This document shows positions 10,701 to 22,080 of a DNA stretch of 64,000 bases, piece by piece (the first letter of the stretch is position 1; each line of letters starts with the position of its first letter). Position numbers and translations under genes: made by a program. The notes beneath the pieces were generated by a model. The model was not told the DNA's origin. It saw nothing but the letters and a program-made list of their open reading frames with translations, and made no database searches. This DNA comes from Anastrepha obliqua (taxonomy: Eukaryota; Arthropoda; Insecta; Diptera; Tephritidae), in assembly GCF_027943255.1 (NCBI RefSeq), contig NC_072895.1, positions 25,270,001 to 25,334,000 on the forward strand, given 5' to 3'.

Positions 10701-11206
10701 TAATGACCAGAGAGTACTAGCTCTTCCGTGCCCTTCGTTTATCGGTATGCCAGAATCAAAAGCAAAATGAAAAGAAAGACGATGGAATACAAGTAACCAA
10801 GTGGAAGACGATCTAAAGCACAGACGTGTTGTAGTAGCCGTAAGCCGCTTTCACGCAAGCCTCATTTGGCATAGGCTTCCTTAGTAGATTTGGTGTAAAA
10901 TTGGTAAAAGTTAATCGCTCAGAACCACAGAAATGGATAGATTAGTAAATTAAAAATCTACTACTCAATGCTGAAAGTGCTATGTATAAAAAGGGAGCTC
11001 GATCTTTAATCATTTACCACTTCTACAAGTTTTCGTAAATCAGCTAGATTTGGGATAAAATTTGTAAATTTTAAATGCAATGCGCGAACGGAAGATATTA
11101 GCCGATTTGATATTTCTTTTTTTCCTAAATTTGTATTGATATATAGCAACTTTTCCCTGCTATTACGATATGATTTGAAAAAATTTACGTATTTCACTCC
11201 GGTCTA
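7701..11206 (-). mobile_element. 3.5-kb DNA transposon with long inverted repeats
   Basis: Terminal inverted repeats of about 200 bp (7701 to about 7905 and about 11000 to 11206) start TAG(T/A)CCGGAGTGAAATACG. The flanks GTGCCTAA (7693-7700) and GTGCCTAT (11207-11214) match at 7 of 8 positions, which reads as an 8-bp target duplication and suggests hAT-like or P-like integration. One minus-strand transposase-like gene, frameshifted, lies inside. The arms share an open frame (KYVNFFKSYRNSREKL) only because they are copies of each other. Confidence 0.8.
8270..10577 (-). pseudogene. Transposase-like gene of unassigned family, frameshifted
   Basis: The main frame (8270-9979, about 570 codons) carries GCDGTSTNTGWKNG, LLHFNELPLRHL, SRWLTIANRFLRLY, FAHPENILLSM and, near the C terminus, PCHKQAVERCVKLVTQAS. 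Upstream (about 10000-10577) the protein continues in other frames with a Cys-rich stretch (SSCKCEMTLNCFC, then CICPRPVTINCTC) that looks like a zinc-binding region; frameshifts lie near 10085 and 10230-10260. Arthropod genomes hold many uncharacterised proteins of this type, as far as I recall, and an RNase H-like transposase is the likely role given the flanking inverted repeats. I cannot name the superfamily. At least two frameshifts make this copy inactive. Confidence 0.65.
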
Positions 11207-11350
11207 GTGCCTATGTACATATGTCATTCTCTGTGTGCTCAGTCTATTTGGTGCTGAGTTTCGTTAGTTTGTCGCACCTACATTTACCCTCGATGTCACA
11301 ATAGCCAGGTACCCATCGCCGCCTGGCTATCAGTGAAAATGTATTGAGCT

Positions 11351-12205
11351 TGGGAATAAGTTAGTAACGTTTTTACCGGAGACTTTTATTTAAATAGAAA
11401 ACAACACCTAAATCGCCGTTGCTGTTTACAACCTCTTTTCACCTCTCGACCAATTTGTTGATGCCGTTCCGCCAAAAAACGCCTGGTCTGGTGTCAAAGA
11501 TGTGGTAGAAACAGTTTTTAAGGGCCTCTTTGTTATCGAAGGTAACGCCTTTCATATGGTTTTACAGGGAGCGGAAACATGGTAATCGGTCAGTGCAAGA
11601 TCCGGGGAATACGGAGGATGCTGAAGGACCTGTCATTCAAGCTCTTGGGGTGTGGTTTTGACGACTTTTGCAACATGGGGCCTCGCATTGTCGTGAAGGA
11701 GTAAGGTTTGACCCTGTCGATCAGGTCTTTTCAGTCGAATAGCCTCATTCACGCGGTGTAGCTAGGTAATGTAGAGCTCCTTGTTGACCGTGGCATTCTT
11801 TTCGAGCATTTGCCAGTGGACCAAGGGCATGGTTCAGTCTTACCAAACACATATCATGATCTTCTTTGGATGAAGAATTCGAATTCAGAAGACCTTCCGC
11901 TGCGAGACGTGTCGCCGTGCTTTCCATATACAAAGCAAATGTCCCGAGCTGCTTCGGCAGCTTTTTGACCTCAATGAAAAGCAAAGAATAGCAGATTTCG
12001 AAAACATTGATTTTTGCCTCCTGGGTGTTCTATTTCTAAGCCTCAAAACTAATAAAAAATCAAATAACTCAAAAATACAACTAGCATAGTTTTGTAGAGC
12101 ACAAAGAGTTTTATCGAATTAATGCGTACCCTTTGCCAAACAGCAAAAAAATTGTTGTACAATAAAATAAAACACAAAATAAAAACGCTACGAACTTATT
12201 CCCCG
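11351..12205 (-). mobile_element. Internally deleted mariner
   Basis: Ends GGGAATAAGTTMGTARCGTT face each other at 11352 and 12204. At about 855 bp it is shorter than a full mariner. On the minus strand it keeps the C-terminal half of a transposase in shifting frames: HDNARPHVAKVVK, then HPPYSPDLALTDYH, then a tail around INKLVER. The N-terminal domain is mostly gone and stops are present. No TA duplication is evident. Confidence 0.75.
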
Positions 12206-12234
12206 AAATAATACTTATGTATATAGCTTCCAAC

Positions 12235-12827
12235 ACATCGCGGTGTTCAAACAAATGTAATTGCCGATGAATTGTCCAACTGCGGATCAGCAGTTACCCC
12301 ACATGGACCAAAGCCAATAATCTGTATAAATTCTGCAAGTATCACGAAGAGGATCAGCGATTATGCATGCAATTTACATAAAGAGTGATGGTCCGATCTA
12401 GAACGTTGCAGAACGGCAAAACGTTTTGCGAGAAGTCCGAACAGAAATCTGTCGAGCCCTTCTCTAAAACTTTTTAAAGAAGTTCGGTTGATGTTCGATA
12501 TTATTACAGGCCATAAGTCATGCGGTCAGTATGTGACCACCATTGGAATCATTGGGGACACGATTTACCTGTGTTGCTTAGAGGAGCTTCTCACAGGACC
12601 AGCTCACTCTGTCTCTATTCCATCCTATCTCTTTCTTTCTGTAACTTCTCTCCTTTCCTCCTTGACGACTATCTACCTTTTTGCTTTCCAAAGCTTTCAA
12701 TACTATGGGCTTTTCAGCCTGAGTATTTTAGGAGTTAGCAATCTCTCGGTGTTTTTTGGCTCGCCTTTTTCGAATTTTAATTTCATCATAACGGACAAAC
12801 TTCTAGTCAGCAAACAATTGTCGATGT
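12235..12827 (+). mobile_element. LINE fragment, RNase H and C-terminal region
   Basis: Plus-strand translation shows pieces of a non-LTR retrotransposon ORF2: an ADEL-type RNase H end (VIADELSNCGSA near 12260) and the conserved downstream ITGHKSCGQYVTTIGI (12500-12550). Frames are broken. It is bounded on the right by the Tc1/mariner element. The clade cannot be fixed. Confidence 0.6.
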
Positions 12828-12899
12828 TGTAAATTGAAATAAAATAACAAAACTTCTAATTGATTGGGAGATTTTTATTATTTTTGTGTAGAACCATTA

Positions 12900-13925
12900 G
12901 GTTAGGTTAGGTTAGCCTGGTTGGCAATAAGCCACGCATAGACCTTTTGGTCCCTAGCGATACCAGATGGAGACCGACCTCTATGAATCCCTAAAGTAGA
13001 CATCATGTAGGATGTCAGCGCTTTTGGCGAATCTAAGTAGGGCTGGGAGCTCCGCTTTTGAGACGTCTTCCAGACCCTCAAACAGTGGGGCTCCCAGGCA
13101 TCTTAGTCGCGTTTTTGATAATGCCGGACAAACGCACAGAAGGTGTTCAAAGTCTCCTCAACATCCTCTCTGCATTTTCTGCATTTGTCCGTGTTAGCAA
13201 TCCCTATCTTGTACGCATGTGCAGCCAATAGATTGTGACCTGTTAGCATACCTATGAGTGAGTTTTTTGTCGTTAGTTCTACACATGAGTTTTGCTGTTT
13301 TGCATGTGGTCAGGTTAGTCCACCTAGCTTTCACTTGCCTTTTCATGTGGTCGTCCATTTCATTGTATATTGTGTTTAGCGGTCTCGGTATGTCGTTCTC
13401 CTGTTCAAATGGTAGTCTCACAGCACTTTTTGCTATCTCATCTACTATTTCGTTCCCTATAATGCCTTTGTGACCAGGTACCCAGTAGATATGCAGCCTA
13501 CTGTTTCCGGCTAGCCTTTCTATGGCCTCCCTGCTCCGTCGAACATTTTTGGACTTAATACAATATGAGCTTATTGCTCTTATTGCTGCTTGACTATCCA
13601 CGTATATATTAATTGTTGAGTTCTTTCTTGTTCTAGTGTAGGCTAGCTCCGCGGCCTTCCCCACAGCAAAAACTTCCGCTTGGAAAATACTGCTGTGGTC
13701 TGGCAGCTTGATAGACTGCCTTATTACTAGTTTAGAGCAGTAGATACCCGCTCCCACTCCGTCTGGAGTTTTCGAGCCGTCTGTATAGATGTGAAAGGTT
13801 TTAGGGCCAGGCTTCATGCCTTTGTGCCATCCCTCCTCTTCAATTGTATTGCGGAACCTTCTCTCCCAATTAAAGTACGGAGTCATGTAGTCTGTGCCAC
13901 CTGAGCTCCACTTTCCTATTGAGTG
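12900..13925 (-). mobile_element. 5'-truncated LINE with RNase H and (TAACC)n tail
   Basis: A perfect 15-bp duplication TGTGTAGAACCATTA flanks the insertion (12885-12899 and 13926-13940). Minus strand, it carries an RNase H domain with FHIYTDGSKTPDG, SIFQAEVFAV, YVDSQAAIRAI and GNEIVDEIAKSA, i.e. the D-E-D-D residues, then a broken C-terminal Cys/His region. The 3' end is a TAACC-repeat tail, seen on the plus strand as GGTTAGGTTAGG. It is an I/Loa/R1-group LINE, truncated at its 5' end during insertion. Confidence 0.88.
13194..13886 (-). pseudogene. RNase H domain of the truncated LINE ORF2
   Basis: An open stretch of about 230 codons inside the LINE at 12900-13925. RNase H would remove the RNA template during target-primed reverse transcription. 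All four expected acidic residues appear present (DG of YTDG, E of QAEV, D of VDSQAA, D of VDEIAK). The frame shifts after the KLTH region, losing the normal ITGH and Cys/His end, and the reverse transcriptase part was never copied in. Confidence 0.85.
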
Positions 13926-14782
13926 TGTGTAGAACCATTAATGACATTTATTTTTTCTAGATAATCCCATTCAAATGTTAACCGCAACTGCGCTATAATT
14001 CGACCTCCCGTACACATCAATTTTGAATGATTCGCTGGAGGGTTTCGGTCGGTATCTCGAGAATAACTTTAGTAATGTTGGCTTTCGATGCCTCAAACGA
14101 AGCTGGTTTATTCATAAACCATTTAGACTTTACATACGCCACAACTAAAAGTCCAAAGGTGTGATAGCGCACGATCTTGATGGCCAATCCACTGGTCCGA
14201 GACGAGAGATCAATTGCGCACCGAAACGTAGACCCAGTAAATCAATTGTTTCAAGGGCTGTGTGGCTGTATGGCAAATAGCCCCCTCTTGTTGGAACTAA
14301 ATATTGTGGAAATCAGGGGCTTCAATTGCCGGCATCAAAACATCGTTAATCATAGCGCGATATCGTTCGCCGTTCACTATTACATTGGCGTCAGCCTCGT
14401 CTTTAAAGAAATATGGGCCTATGATTCCTCCAACCCCTAGGCTGCACCAAACGGTTGCTTTTAATGGCTATTCTTGAATGGCTTCGGGTCGCTCTTCAGC
14501 CCGAATACGGCAATTTTGCTTATTAACGTAGGCAGTGGGCCAAAAATGGGTCTCATGGCTGAACACCATAAATCGGGTTAAACGCGCGTTGAACACTTTT
14601 AATAAAGCGTCGATTTTCGTAATACAATTTTACGATTTGTAAACTTTGTTGAGGCGTAAGTCTTGCCATGATGAAATGTCAATGAATACTGGAAAAAATT
14701 ATATATTTATTTTGACGGTAGTCACACGTCATCAGTCAAAAACACCCTATTGGAAAAAGTACCTCCATCTGATCACCCTTTT

Positions 14783-15394
14783 AAATATTTTTTTAAATAC
14801 ATTGTTTAGCCTTAAACTGAGAACTGTGTTATTTTTCAAATGAAATTGTTAATTAATTTAATTGTCAAGAATTAATTAGTACTTCATTGTTAAAACGCAA
14901 TTTTTTTTCAATTTCTAATAAAGTATGTGTGTTTACACGTTCAATAGTATATTTTTACAAATAAATTCAAACTCCAATAATAGGAACAATTGACAAAAGT
15001 GAACAATACTATCATTTCTATAAATTCATATGAACGAGCGACTACTGCATTGGGTTGTATGTAACTGAGTAGCGCCAAATAGCAGCCTTAAAGTTCAGAC
15101 GCTTTTTATAGGTACATGGGGGGTATCTACCATATCTACATACATACATACGCAGTTATATTCAACTTAACTTCGTAAGCTCTATGGAGAGCATTTTTTT
15201 TTATTTTATTTATTTATTTATAGCTTTCATTTCTGTAGTATCGTCCAATGAACCATTTATCGAAAGACAAGCCGCACCAATAGTGAGCTAAATTTCGTAG
15301 CAAGTTCTTCGATGTGATATATGTACTTATGTATGTATATGTGCATACGTACATACATACATATCTATTGTGTTACACTATTGAACAGGCACTC
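14783..15394. other. AT-rich stretch with microsatellites
   Basis: No gene is seen. T-rich runs occur at about 15190-15225 and TATG/TACATA repeats at 15310-15365. Confidence 0.5.
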
Positions 15395-16190
15395 ATGTAT
15401 GCAGCACTCATATGGGGTGAAGCTCTGATATAAAAAACATACGCGAAGAAGGCGGAACTAGTTTTTAGACTAAGTGCCCTTAGAGTTGCCTGTGCTTTCA
15501 GGACAGTGTCGTATGAAGCAGTGTGTGTCATATCGGGTATCATGCCACCAGATACACGCTCTGAACTGGGTAGAGTCTACAACAAAGCCAAAAGCCTGAA
15601 CAGAGAACTAACGGCGGAAGAGCATAAGGAAGAAAGACCGGGAAGCATTAATGAGTGGCAAAATCGCTGGGAGCTAGCGACAAAAGGGAGGTGGACGTAT
15701 AAACTCATCAGAAGCGTGCAGGCATCGGTTGAGAGAAGACATGGTGACACTAGCTGACACAGTTGCTGACGGAACATGGATGCTACAGAGAGTATCTTCA
15801 AAGACTCGGCCACGAGGACACAGCAGACTGCTCGTTCTGCGGCAACGCTAGTGAGAACGTAGAACATAAGTATCTTCTTCTCCTCCCCGAGATACGCACC
15901 TGAAAGAACGTCGATTGAAGAAATGATAAAAGAAAGAATAACCCCAGGCAACATTGTAAATCACATGCTGAAATCGAAGTTGGTGTGGGCCAAGATGAGA
16001 GAATGATCCGCAAATGCGTTACGGGAATTGCGGAAAAAGGAATGGGAACGCAGTAAGCAAAGAAGACAAACAAGTAATGAAGGGTGGACAGAGACAGAAA
16101 CATATATGAAGAGCCATACTGGCCAGCTTGGCCCTGCGATGCAATGCTTAAACGGCAGTACCGCAGGGCAAAATAAAGCTACATAGGTCG
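15395..16190 (+). mobile_element. R1-like LINE fragment, end of ORF2
   Basis: The translation gives the thumb and linker region after the reverse transcriptase: VFRLSALRVACAFRTVSYEA in effect, then VCVISGIMPPD, EWQNRWELATKGRWTYKLI and a Cys/His cluster (CSFCGNASENVEHKYLLL). The EW..RW and zinc-cluster order is usual in R1-type ORF2. One stretch (15506-15757) is open; flanking codons need frameshifts or contain stops. No tail or target duplication is clear. Confidence 0.75.
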
Positions 16191-16400
16191 GAGTTAAGGT
16201 TTAGTACGTAGTTGTACTGTTTCACAAGGTCAGTTTAGTAGTAATACTGACTGTGCGTGGTCCCGAATGAACCAGTGGTAAAATGGTCAATTTGTCTGCA
16301 AATTATCATAGTTGACAGTTTTAGATACAAAAAATTTAAGACTCCTCTATGGACGTACTTACCAATACATCCCCTTGATTAGAGAATCATTCATAAGTAG

Positions 16401-16770
16401 ATAGGTTAGGTTAGGTTAGGTTAGGATGTCCTTCGACGCACCTACGCCCGTTAGAGGCCCACCACTGTGATACCACTAGAACTATTCTATCCTTACTCTA
16501 CTTGTGCTAGTTTGAGATTTACAACATTGTTGTTCAGCAATGTTGTTCAGAAAAGCGAGACCGAGCAATCCCAACCGTCTTCTATACAGAGCCATGTGCC
16601 CGCATAGAAGGGGCTCGACCGTCTCTTCCTCTTCCACATTATGATACCTTCTACAATAGCCATGGCATGGTGCTCCTAATCTACTGGCATGCCTTTCTAT
16701 TAGACAGTGCCTAGATAGGACACCTACAACGCTTCCGACTTAATTTAAGTAGACTCTTCTTTTAGCGATC
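16401..16770 (-). mobile_element. LINE 3' end with (CCTAA)n tail
   Basis: Minus strand: a C-terminal ORF2 remnant (VLSRHCLIERHASRLGAP, a decayed CHGYC-HNVEEEE-H zinc cluster), an untranslated region, then a CCTAA-repeat tail (plus strand AGGTTAGG repeats at 16403-16424). The tail type matches the LINE at 12900-13925. The SINE at 16783 lies just to its right. Confidence 0.7.
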
Positions 16771-16782
16771 AGTATGAATCGT

Positions 16783-17104
16783 GGCGGCCGCCGTAGCCGA
16801 ATGGGTTGGTGCGTGATTACCATTCGGAATTCACAGAGAGGACGTTGGTTCGAATCTCGGTCAAGGCAAAATTAATAAAAACATTTTTCTAATAGCGGTC
16901 GCCCCTCGGCAGGCAATGGCAAACCTCCGAGTGTATTTCTGCCATGAAAAAGCTCCTCATAAAAATATCTGCCGTTCGGAGTCGGCTTGAAACTGTAGGT
17001 CCCTCCATTTGTGGAACAACATCAAGACGCACACCACAAATAGGAGGAGGAGCTCGGCCAAACACCTAACATAAGTGTACACGCCAATTATTTATTTATT
17101 TATT
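16783..17104 (+). mobile_element. tRNA-derived SINE, copy 1 (near full length)
   Basis: It starts GGCGGCCGCCGTAGCCGAAT with an A-box-like TAGCCGAATGG and a B box GGTTCGAATCT near 16850, so RNA polymerase III promotion is likely. A conserved body follows (AGGCAATGGCAAACC, GGAGGAGCTCGGCC) and a TTAT tail. Flanks TATGAATCGT (16773-16782) and TATGAAACGT (17105-17114) are a 10-bp duplication with one mismatch. Eight further copies are listed; the founder tRNA is not identified. Confidence 0.88.
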
Positions 17105-17280
17105 TATGAAACGTTCATGCCGTCTATGTTGACGGTATCTATTATATGTATGCAAGATTCCCCTACTATTGAACTGGTGCTATATTTTTATGTACTAGAA
17201 AGTGGATACAATAGCTCCATTTCCAATTGCTCAGTGCGCCTTTTAGAAAAAAATTGAGTTGCCGCCCAGCACACTAAACA

Positions 17281-17435
17281 GCAGATATTTTTAATGAGGA
17301 GCTTTTTTATGGCAAAAATACGTTTTAGCACTGCCTTCCGAGGAGCGTTTTCCATCATTTTGATGCATGCAGATTCGAGCCAACGCACTTCCAAATGGTA
17401 GTCACACACCAATCCATTCGGCTACGGCGACGGCG
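17281..17435 (-). mobile_element. tRNA-derived SINE, copy 2 (diverged, partial)
   Basis: Minus-strand match to copy 1 from the tRNA-like head (CCGTCGCCGTAGCCGAATGG in reverse) to the mid body (ATAAAAAAGCTCCTCATTAA). The body after that is lost. The divergence suggests an older copy. Confidence 0.75.
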
Positions 17436-17445
17436 CTAAAATCAG

Positions 17446-18552
17446 CTAAAATCAAATTTTGTTTTAAAATCAGTAAAACGAAACGGTACCGAAACATTTC
17501 AATTGATGACAAAAGTTAATGGCTATGAAACTCTATCTCGTTCCAGAGTTCATGAGTGGTTTGCACATTTCAGAGATGGTTGTGAGGACATAAATGACAA
17601 TGAACATGCGGCCCGCCCAAAATCAGCAATCACCGAAAACTTCATCGAAATTTTTCGTAAATTTATCAAAAATGAACCGAAATCATCGTTGGAATTTATG
17701 GAATCGGAGATGAATATCTCCAAAACATCGATTTATCGCATTTTAACTTATCATTTGGGCTAACGAAAGGTCTGTGCACGTTTCATTCCGCCCAAGTTAA
17801 CTGAGGACCGAAAATTGCTCAGAACTCAACATTCGAAAGACCTCATTAAAGAGGCGAGAAAAGACGAGAACAAAAACTTCCGTTACAACATTGTAACTGG
17901 TGATGAGAGGTGGTGTTTCCAACATGAACTTGAAACTTCCAAGTGCCGAATGGAAGGCCCCAGACGAGCCACCATCCAAAAAATCGCGTTTGGAGAAGTC
18001 AAAAATCAAGTCGATGCTCATTTGTTTTTACGATTCCAAGGGAAATGCCCACTAGGAGTTCATGCCAACGAGCTAAACTGTCAATGCAATTTTCTATCTT
18101 GGCATTTTGAAGCGTTTATGGCATCGCATTCGTCGAATTCGCCCTGAATACCGCGAAGGAGGAAACTGGCGCTTATTGCATGATAATGCACCATCTCATC
18201 GATGTGACTGATTTTTCTTCTTGTGACTCGAACTCGTATTTTTACCATCAATCACTCACCGTATTCGCCTGATATGGCTCCCTGTGACTTCTACTTATTC
18301 GGAAAATTGCATTTGGCCATGAAAGGAAAACGTTTTGCGTCCGCAGAGGCCATCCAAAAGGTTTGTACCGACATCCTGAAGGACATTCCAGTCAATCAGC
18401 TGAAACACTCTTTCGAAAAGCTTTTAAATCGCTCAAAACAGTGTATCGAGGCCAGAGAGGACTATTTTGAATAAATAAACTCGAAGTTATCAGAACAAAA
18501 CTCCTGTCGTTGCTATTTTAGCTCATTCTTGTTTACTTTGGACTTCACCTTG
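17446..18552 (+). mobile_element. Decayed mariner, 5' inverted repeat lost
   Basis: The 3' end TTTGGACTTCACCTTG stands next to TA at 18553. The transposase reads HEWFAHFRDGCEDINDNEHA, RPKSAITENFIEI, IVTGDERWCFQHELETSKC, HSPYSPDMAPCDFYLF and a C-terminal SKQCIEAREDYFE before the stop at 18474. A stop at 17761 and at least two frameshifts split it. Sister copies lie at 394-590 and 25830-26854. Confidence 0.88.
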
Positions 18553-18558
18553 TAAGTG

Positions 18559-18680
18559 TATATAATTGGCGCCTTTTTGGTTGTTTCGCTGAGCTTATCC
18601 TCCTATGTGTGGCGTGCGTCTTGAAGATGTGCCACAAATGGGGGACCTGCAGTTTTCATCCGACTCCGAACGGCAGCTGG
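18559..18680 (-). mobile_element. tRNA-derived SINE, copy 3 (3' part)
   Basis: Minus-strand match to the 3' half of copy 1 (GACTCCGAACGGCAG, GTGTGGCGTGCGTCTTGAAG). The tRNA-like head is absent. It lies directly beside the mariner end at 18552. Confidence 0.7.
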
Positions 18681-19959
18681 TTTATTTATAAGCAACAGAA
18701 TAACACAAGTAAAAAAAGCTTGTAATTTTATTGGGGACTCTGCACAACAGAAAGAACTTTTGGAAAGAACCACAATTTCGGCAAAATCTACAAATAAGAA
18801 GCTAATAAAAGTTCTCCACGTACCGTAGGCCACACACGTCTTATTAAACAATTCATAAAAACTTACAAAACTCTGCTGGTTGCCACTAATCTTATTTTTT
18901 ATTAGTCCGCTTTGTTGTAAGCAAACGTGCACATCTACATACATTAGCGTAATAAAAGTTTAATTTCCTTAAAGAAAAATGCTCAGAAGCTACTAAAGCC
19001 AGGTCACCTTTGGATACTCGTAAACCCTGGAGCTTGAAAGTTTTCCATTGATTTTATGAAAATTAATTTTTAATAGTCATTTTAACATGAAAACAAAATT
19101 CAATTAACCCATAGAATAATACTCGTATGTGCGTATGTATGTATGTACATGAATAGGCGCAATTTACCACACAGATTTTTATTACCACGCAAACAAAAAA
19201 AAGATAAAGTCCAATAGCTGATGAAGCGAATTCAGTAGCAAAAAGTAATCCAACGACGAATCGAATGGATGCGCTGAATAAATGCATGCAAATACAAAAC
19301 AGATTTTTCCACTTTAGCTGCGTGGATGGCATGGGAAGAAAGTTGGGCGACAGTGCCAATGGGTGAAGTGTGTCGCCACTAAGCTGCTCAGACGCTTGCC
19401 GCGTGTTGCATGACAAGCCCACAACTACGGCACGTCGCCCAAGTAGGGAGGAACTTGTTGCACCCCAGACACATTGCAGCCTGCTGTCGGCACGGAGCAG
19501 AGTCTCGATTGCAGTTAATTTCTGTAAATGCGTAAATTGTTGTGCATTTTACAAGTCGCACACGCACTTACGAGTGCACTGAGCAGATACTTGTAAAGAA
19601 GGGAGCAGCGCATGGGAGCCGGGTGAACGCACGCTCGTTTATTCGACCTCTGCGCCGCAAACTTATGTATTATATGTGGCATGTATCTGTATTCGAGAAA
19701 CAAGTGTTGGAAGCGGCAAGTTAGGAAGGAGATCACACGAGTGCAGCTACGTGCATACATACAGATGTATGTTATATTTACTATATCTTGTTATTATTTG
19801 AATAAATCTGATATCCAGATCGCATATCTACACGCGCAACCAAAGTAGTCTAAATTACCCAGATGCTCGGTTTTTGGCTGGCCGAGGCAATTCACATCTT
19901 AAGAATAGTTACAAGTAATTCTCTATTTCTATTGACTTCACCGCCACACTTGCCGAAGA
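18681..19959. other. Gene-free stretch
   Basis: No gene or element is recognised. Short overlapping frames on both strands look random. Microsatellite TATGTATG occurs near 19135. Confidence 0.45.
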
Positions 19960-20420
19960 ATCAGAAAAGTATAACGACGCTGGGCAAAACTGATGTTACC
20001 TGTCATGTAGCAGATCCTTCTGTGTCATTAAGCAGAAGGGACTGTAGTCAGTTGGTTGGACTGATGGCGAATCACTTTCCATGGGCGAAGCACATGAAAA
20101 AGCCAGGCATCTCAGGCAGTGCACTCTGCGCAGCATGTGGAGAGGAGGATGATACGGCTGACCACTTTCTGTGTGTCTACCCGGCCTTCGCTCGAATCAG
20201 GCTTGAGGTCTTTGGCACTGATGTGTTAAGAAGCGATAACCTTGTCTACTTGGCGCCACAAGATCTACTTGGATTTCTTTAGAAAATTTTAAAAGGGAGC
20301 CCGAGTGCAGTACATTGGACTTAATGTTGCCTGAGTGCTGTCTTTGCTAGCTGTCCCGCGAAAAAAATAACGACCATCAAATAAATTGGAGGGATTTGTA
20401 AAACCTCCCCAAATCTATTC
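19960..20420 (+). mobile_element. LINE ORF2 C-terminal fragment and 3' region
   Basis: An open stretch to 20282 ends a LINE ORF2: LSRRDCSQLVGLMANHFPWA, then the zinc cluster SALCAACGEEDDTADHFLC and a tail ending QDLLGFL. The upstream codons of the same frame (from 19863) are probably unrelated. The following 130 bp look like its 3' untranslated region. Similar to the fragment at 46050-46760. Confidence 0.75.
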
Positions 20421-20439
20421 TAATGACTTCGTCAAAAGT

Positions 20440-20960
20440 GTTAGATTATGAAAGGTTTTTGTGGCATTCGGTTTAGAGTAGTCAACTCACTTACACCATG
20501 TAGGCCCATTGTAGTACCACTGTAAAGTACGGGGATCTTAGTGTTTATTAATCATGGAACCACTAAGACTCGCTTATGAAGCATAGAATAGGTTTTACCC
20601 CAACACCGGATAGTTCCGTTAAAAAGTCAAACGAGTATTTTCCTAAAAATCTTGTTCTATTCCTAGCTAAGGCCTCATTCCGAAATATTCATCAGAAAAT
20701 ACTTCTAGCCTAGAAGTGTGCCTACCTAACAGCCACTGACCAGTGACACAAGCCACGACCTTCGAGGTGTTCTCTCTTGAGAGGTTGAGCGATTCTCCTG
20801 ACCTTTTCTTTTTTTGTTACGGCGTGTGTGTTAAGGTACACAATTATCTCCTTTATGGCTAAGACTTCTGCCTAGCAGACGCTACAGTAGTCCGGAAGTT
20901 GGACACATAATTTTAATCCTAAATTCTAAATTCCTAGCCCACTTTATTTTCTAGCTTGCA
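20440..20960 (-). mobile_element. LINE RNase H remnant
   Basis: The minus strand shows scattered codons such as AEVLAIKEIIVYL (about 20830-20875) from the RNase H region of a LINE, and a 3' segment resembling the one near 30430 (GTTTTTGTGGCA). Many stops; only relic status can be claimed. Confidence 0.5.
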
Positions 20961-21779
20961 TTTATCCGTGTATGTAAAAATTTATTTCGCCTCTTCTCCA
21001 CGGTCTTTGAGTTTGACACTCTCTCCCTGACAGGATGTTAATCTTGAAGAGGCTGTGGAAGGTGGGTTGAGGGTGGCCGAACCGCCGGATCTTCTATAGC
21101 GCCATACTATGTATTAAGTATAAGCGCTGAAGTGGCGGCCACTTTTTTCCTACCAGATTTAGTGCAGTTGCAAATAGTGTTAGATCGATCAATGCTCTGC
21201 AGCGTTTACTCCCTGAGGGTGCTGATGGATTTCCAGATAATTACATATAGTGGAGAGCAGCTGACAAATGTATTAACGACTTGGCCGAAACGACCTTCGA
21301 TAGATAATTCCGATGGCACAAAAATAAGTTACAACGTCTGAATTCGGTGCCTCCGCAAAACTTGTTCGGATATGTAATATTAGGTTGGTGCTCTCCAAGT
21401 TGTTTGATCCAAAACTAGTTCGGCTATAAATTTACTGATATCATTTATTTTGAGTCTTGAAAAGTCCATCAGTTGCCATGTTACATACTTTTTAAGCATA
21501 TTTTTTCCTAATGGAGGCAAGATTGGGCATTAGCATTGGAAATGTTGTACAGTATCTTCGCTGTCATGCGACCGGTTTTGTTGTATTTGTTATTCTTATT
21601 TAATTCCACACAATCTTTAAATTGGCTCAAGTTAAAGCTACATATCATTGATTTTGATTGTGATAAACCCGATAGATTATCTCGGTATGATTTTCTTTCC
21701 TGAACACGAAAGGAGAAGTTACAATTTCCCATTGCATCGAGCATTTCGAGCGGTTAATACTTAGCAAACGAGATCACTT
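20961..21779. other. Gene-free stretch
   Basis: No gene is seen. The part near 21000-21110 could belong to the neighbouring LINE relic. Confidence 0.35.
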
Positions 21780-22080
21780 TTCAGTTAGATATTTTCAGTT
21801 CTTTCGCCTTGTGATTGGCACGTCGTCGGGGATTTCTCTCAAGTCGCTTCTTCATTTTTTGAACCATTTCACGTAACGTTGCAATCTTTTGATGACCACC
21901 TCCGTGACGTTTTGCGATGCTACCAGTATCATTGTAATGAGTGATGGTGCGATAAACTAAAACTCTATTTACTTTAAGGAGCTCGAGCTCACGAACAATC
22001 GCTGGTCGTGATTTTCCAGCCAAATCTGCAATCTCACTATTACGTTTGGAGTCCATTACTGATTGTCTTTTTTCGAGTTT
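21780..22080 (-). pseudogene. Tc1/mariner transposase N-terminal fragment
   Basis: The minus strand reads LELLKVNRVLVYRTITHYND, TGSIAKRHGGGHQK, then a second helix-turn-helix-like part RLERNPRRRANHKAKELKIS before a stop. That is the paired-type DNA-binding half of an IS630-Tc1-mariner transposase; no catalytic part follows. The first ~40 codons of the open frame (to 22152) are less certain. Confidence 0.65.

Larger units (their letters stand above)
12828..14782 (-). mobile_element. Tc1/mariner-superfamily element, interrupted
   Basis: Reading the minus strand from 14782, it opens with AAGGGTGATCAGATGGAGGT, the same end as the copy at 57763. The transposase start MARLTPQQSLQIVKLYYEN (about 14670) and a degraded catalytic core (LGPVDWPSRSCAITPLDF) are followed by a 3' part ending near 12828. 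Many stops are present. A LINE fragment (12900-13925) splits the 3' part. The 3' inverted repeat is not found. Confidence 0.75.

Noticed and set aside
12899..12915. Telomere-like GGTTAGG repeats
   Set aside because: They are the 3' tail of a LINE bounded by a target duplication, not telomeric DNA.
16795..16870. tRNA gene at the head of SINE copy 1
   Set aside because: The same head recurs in other copies joined to a common body and tail, which identifies a SINE.
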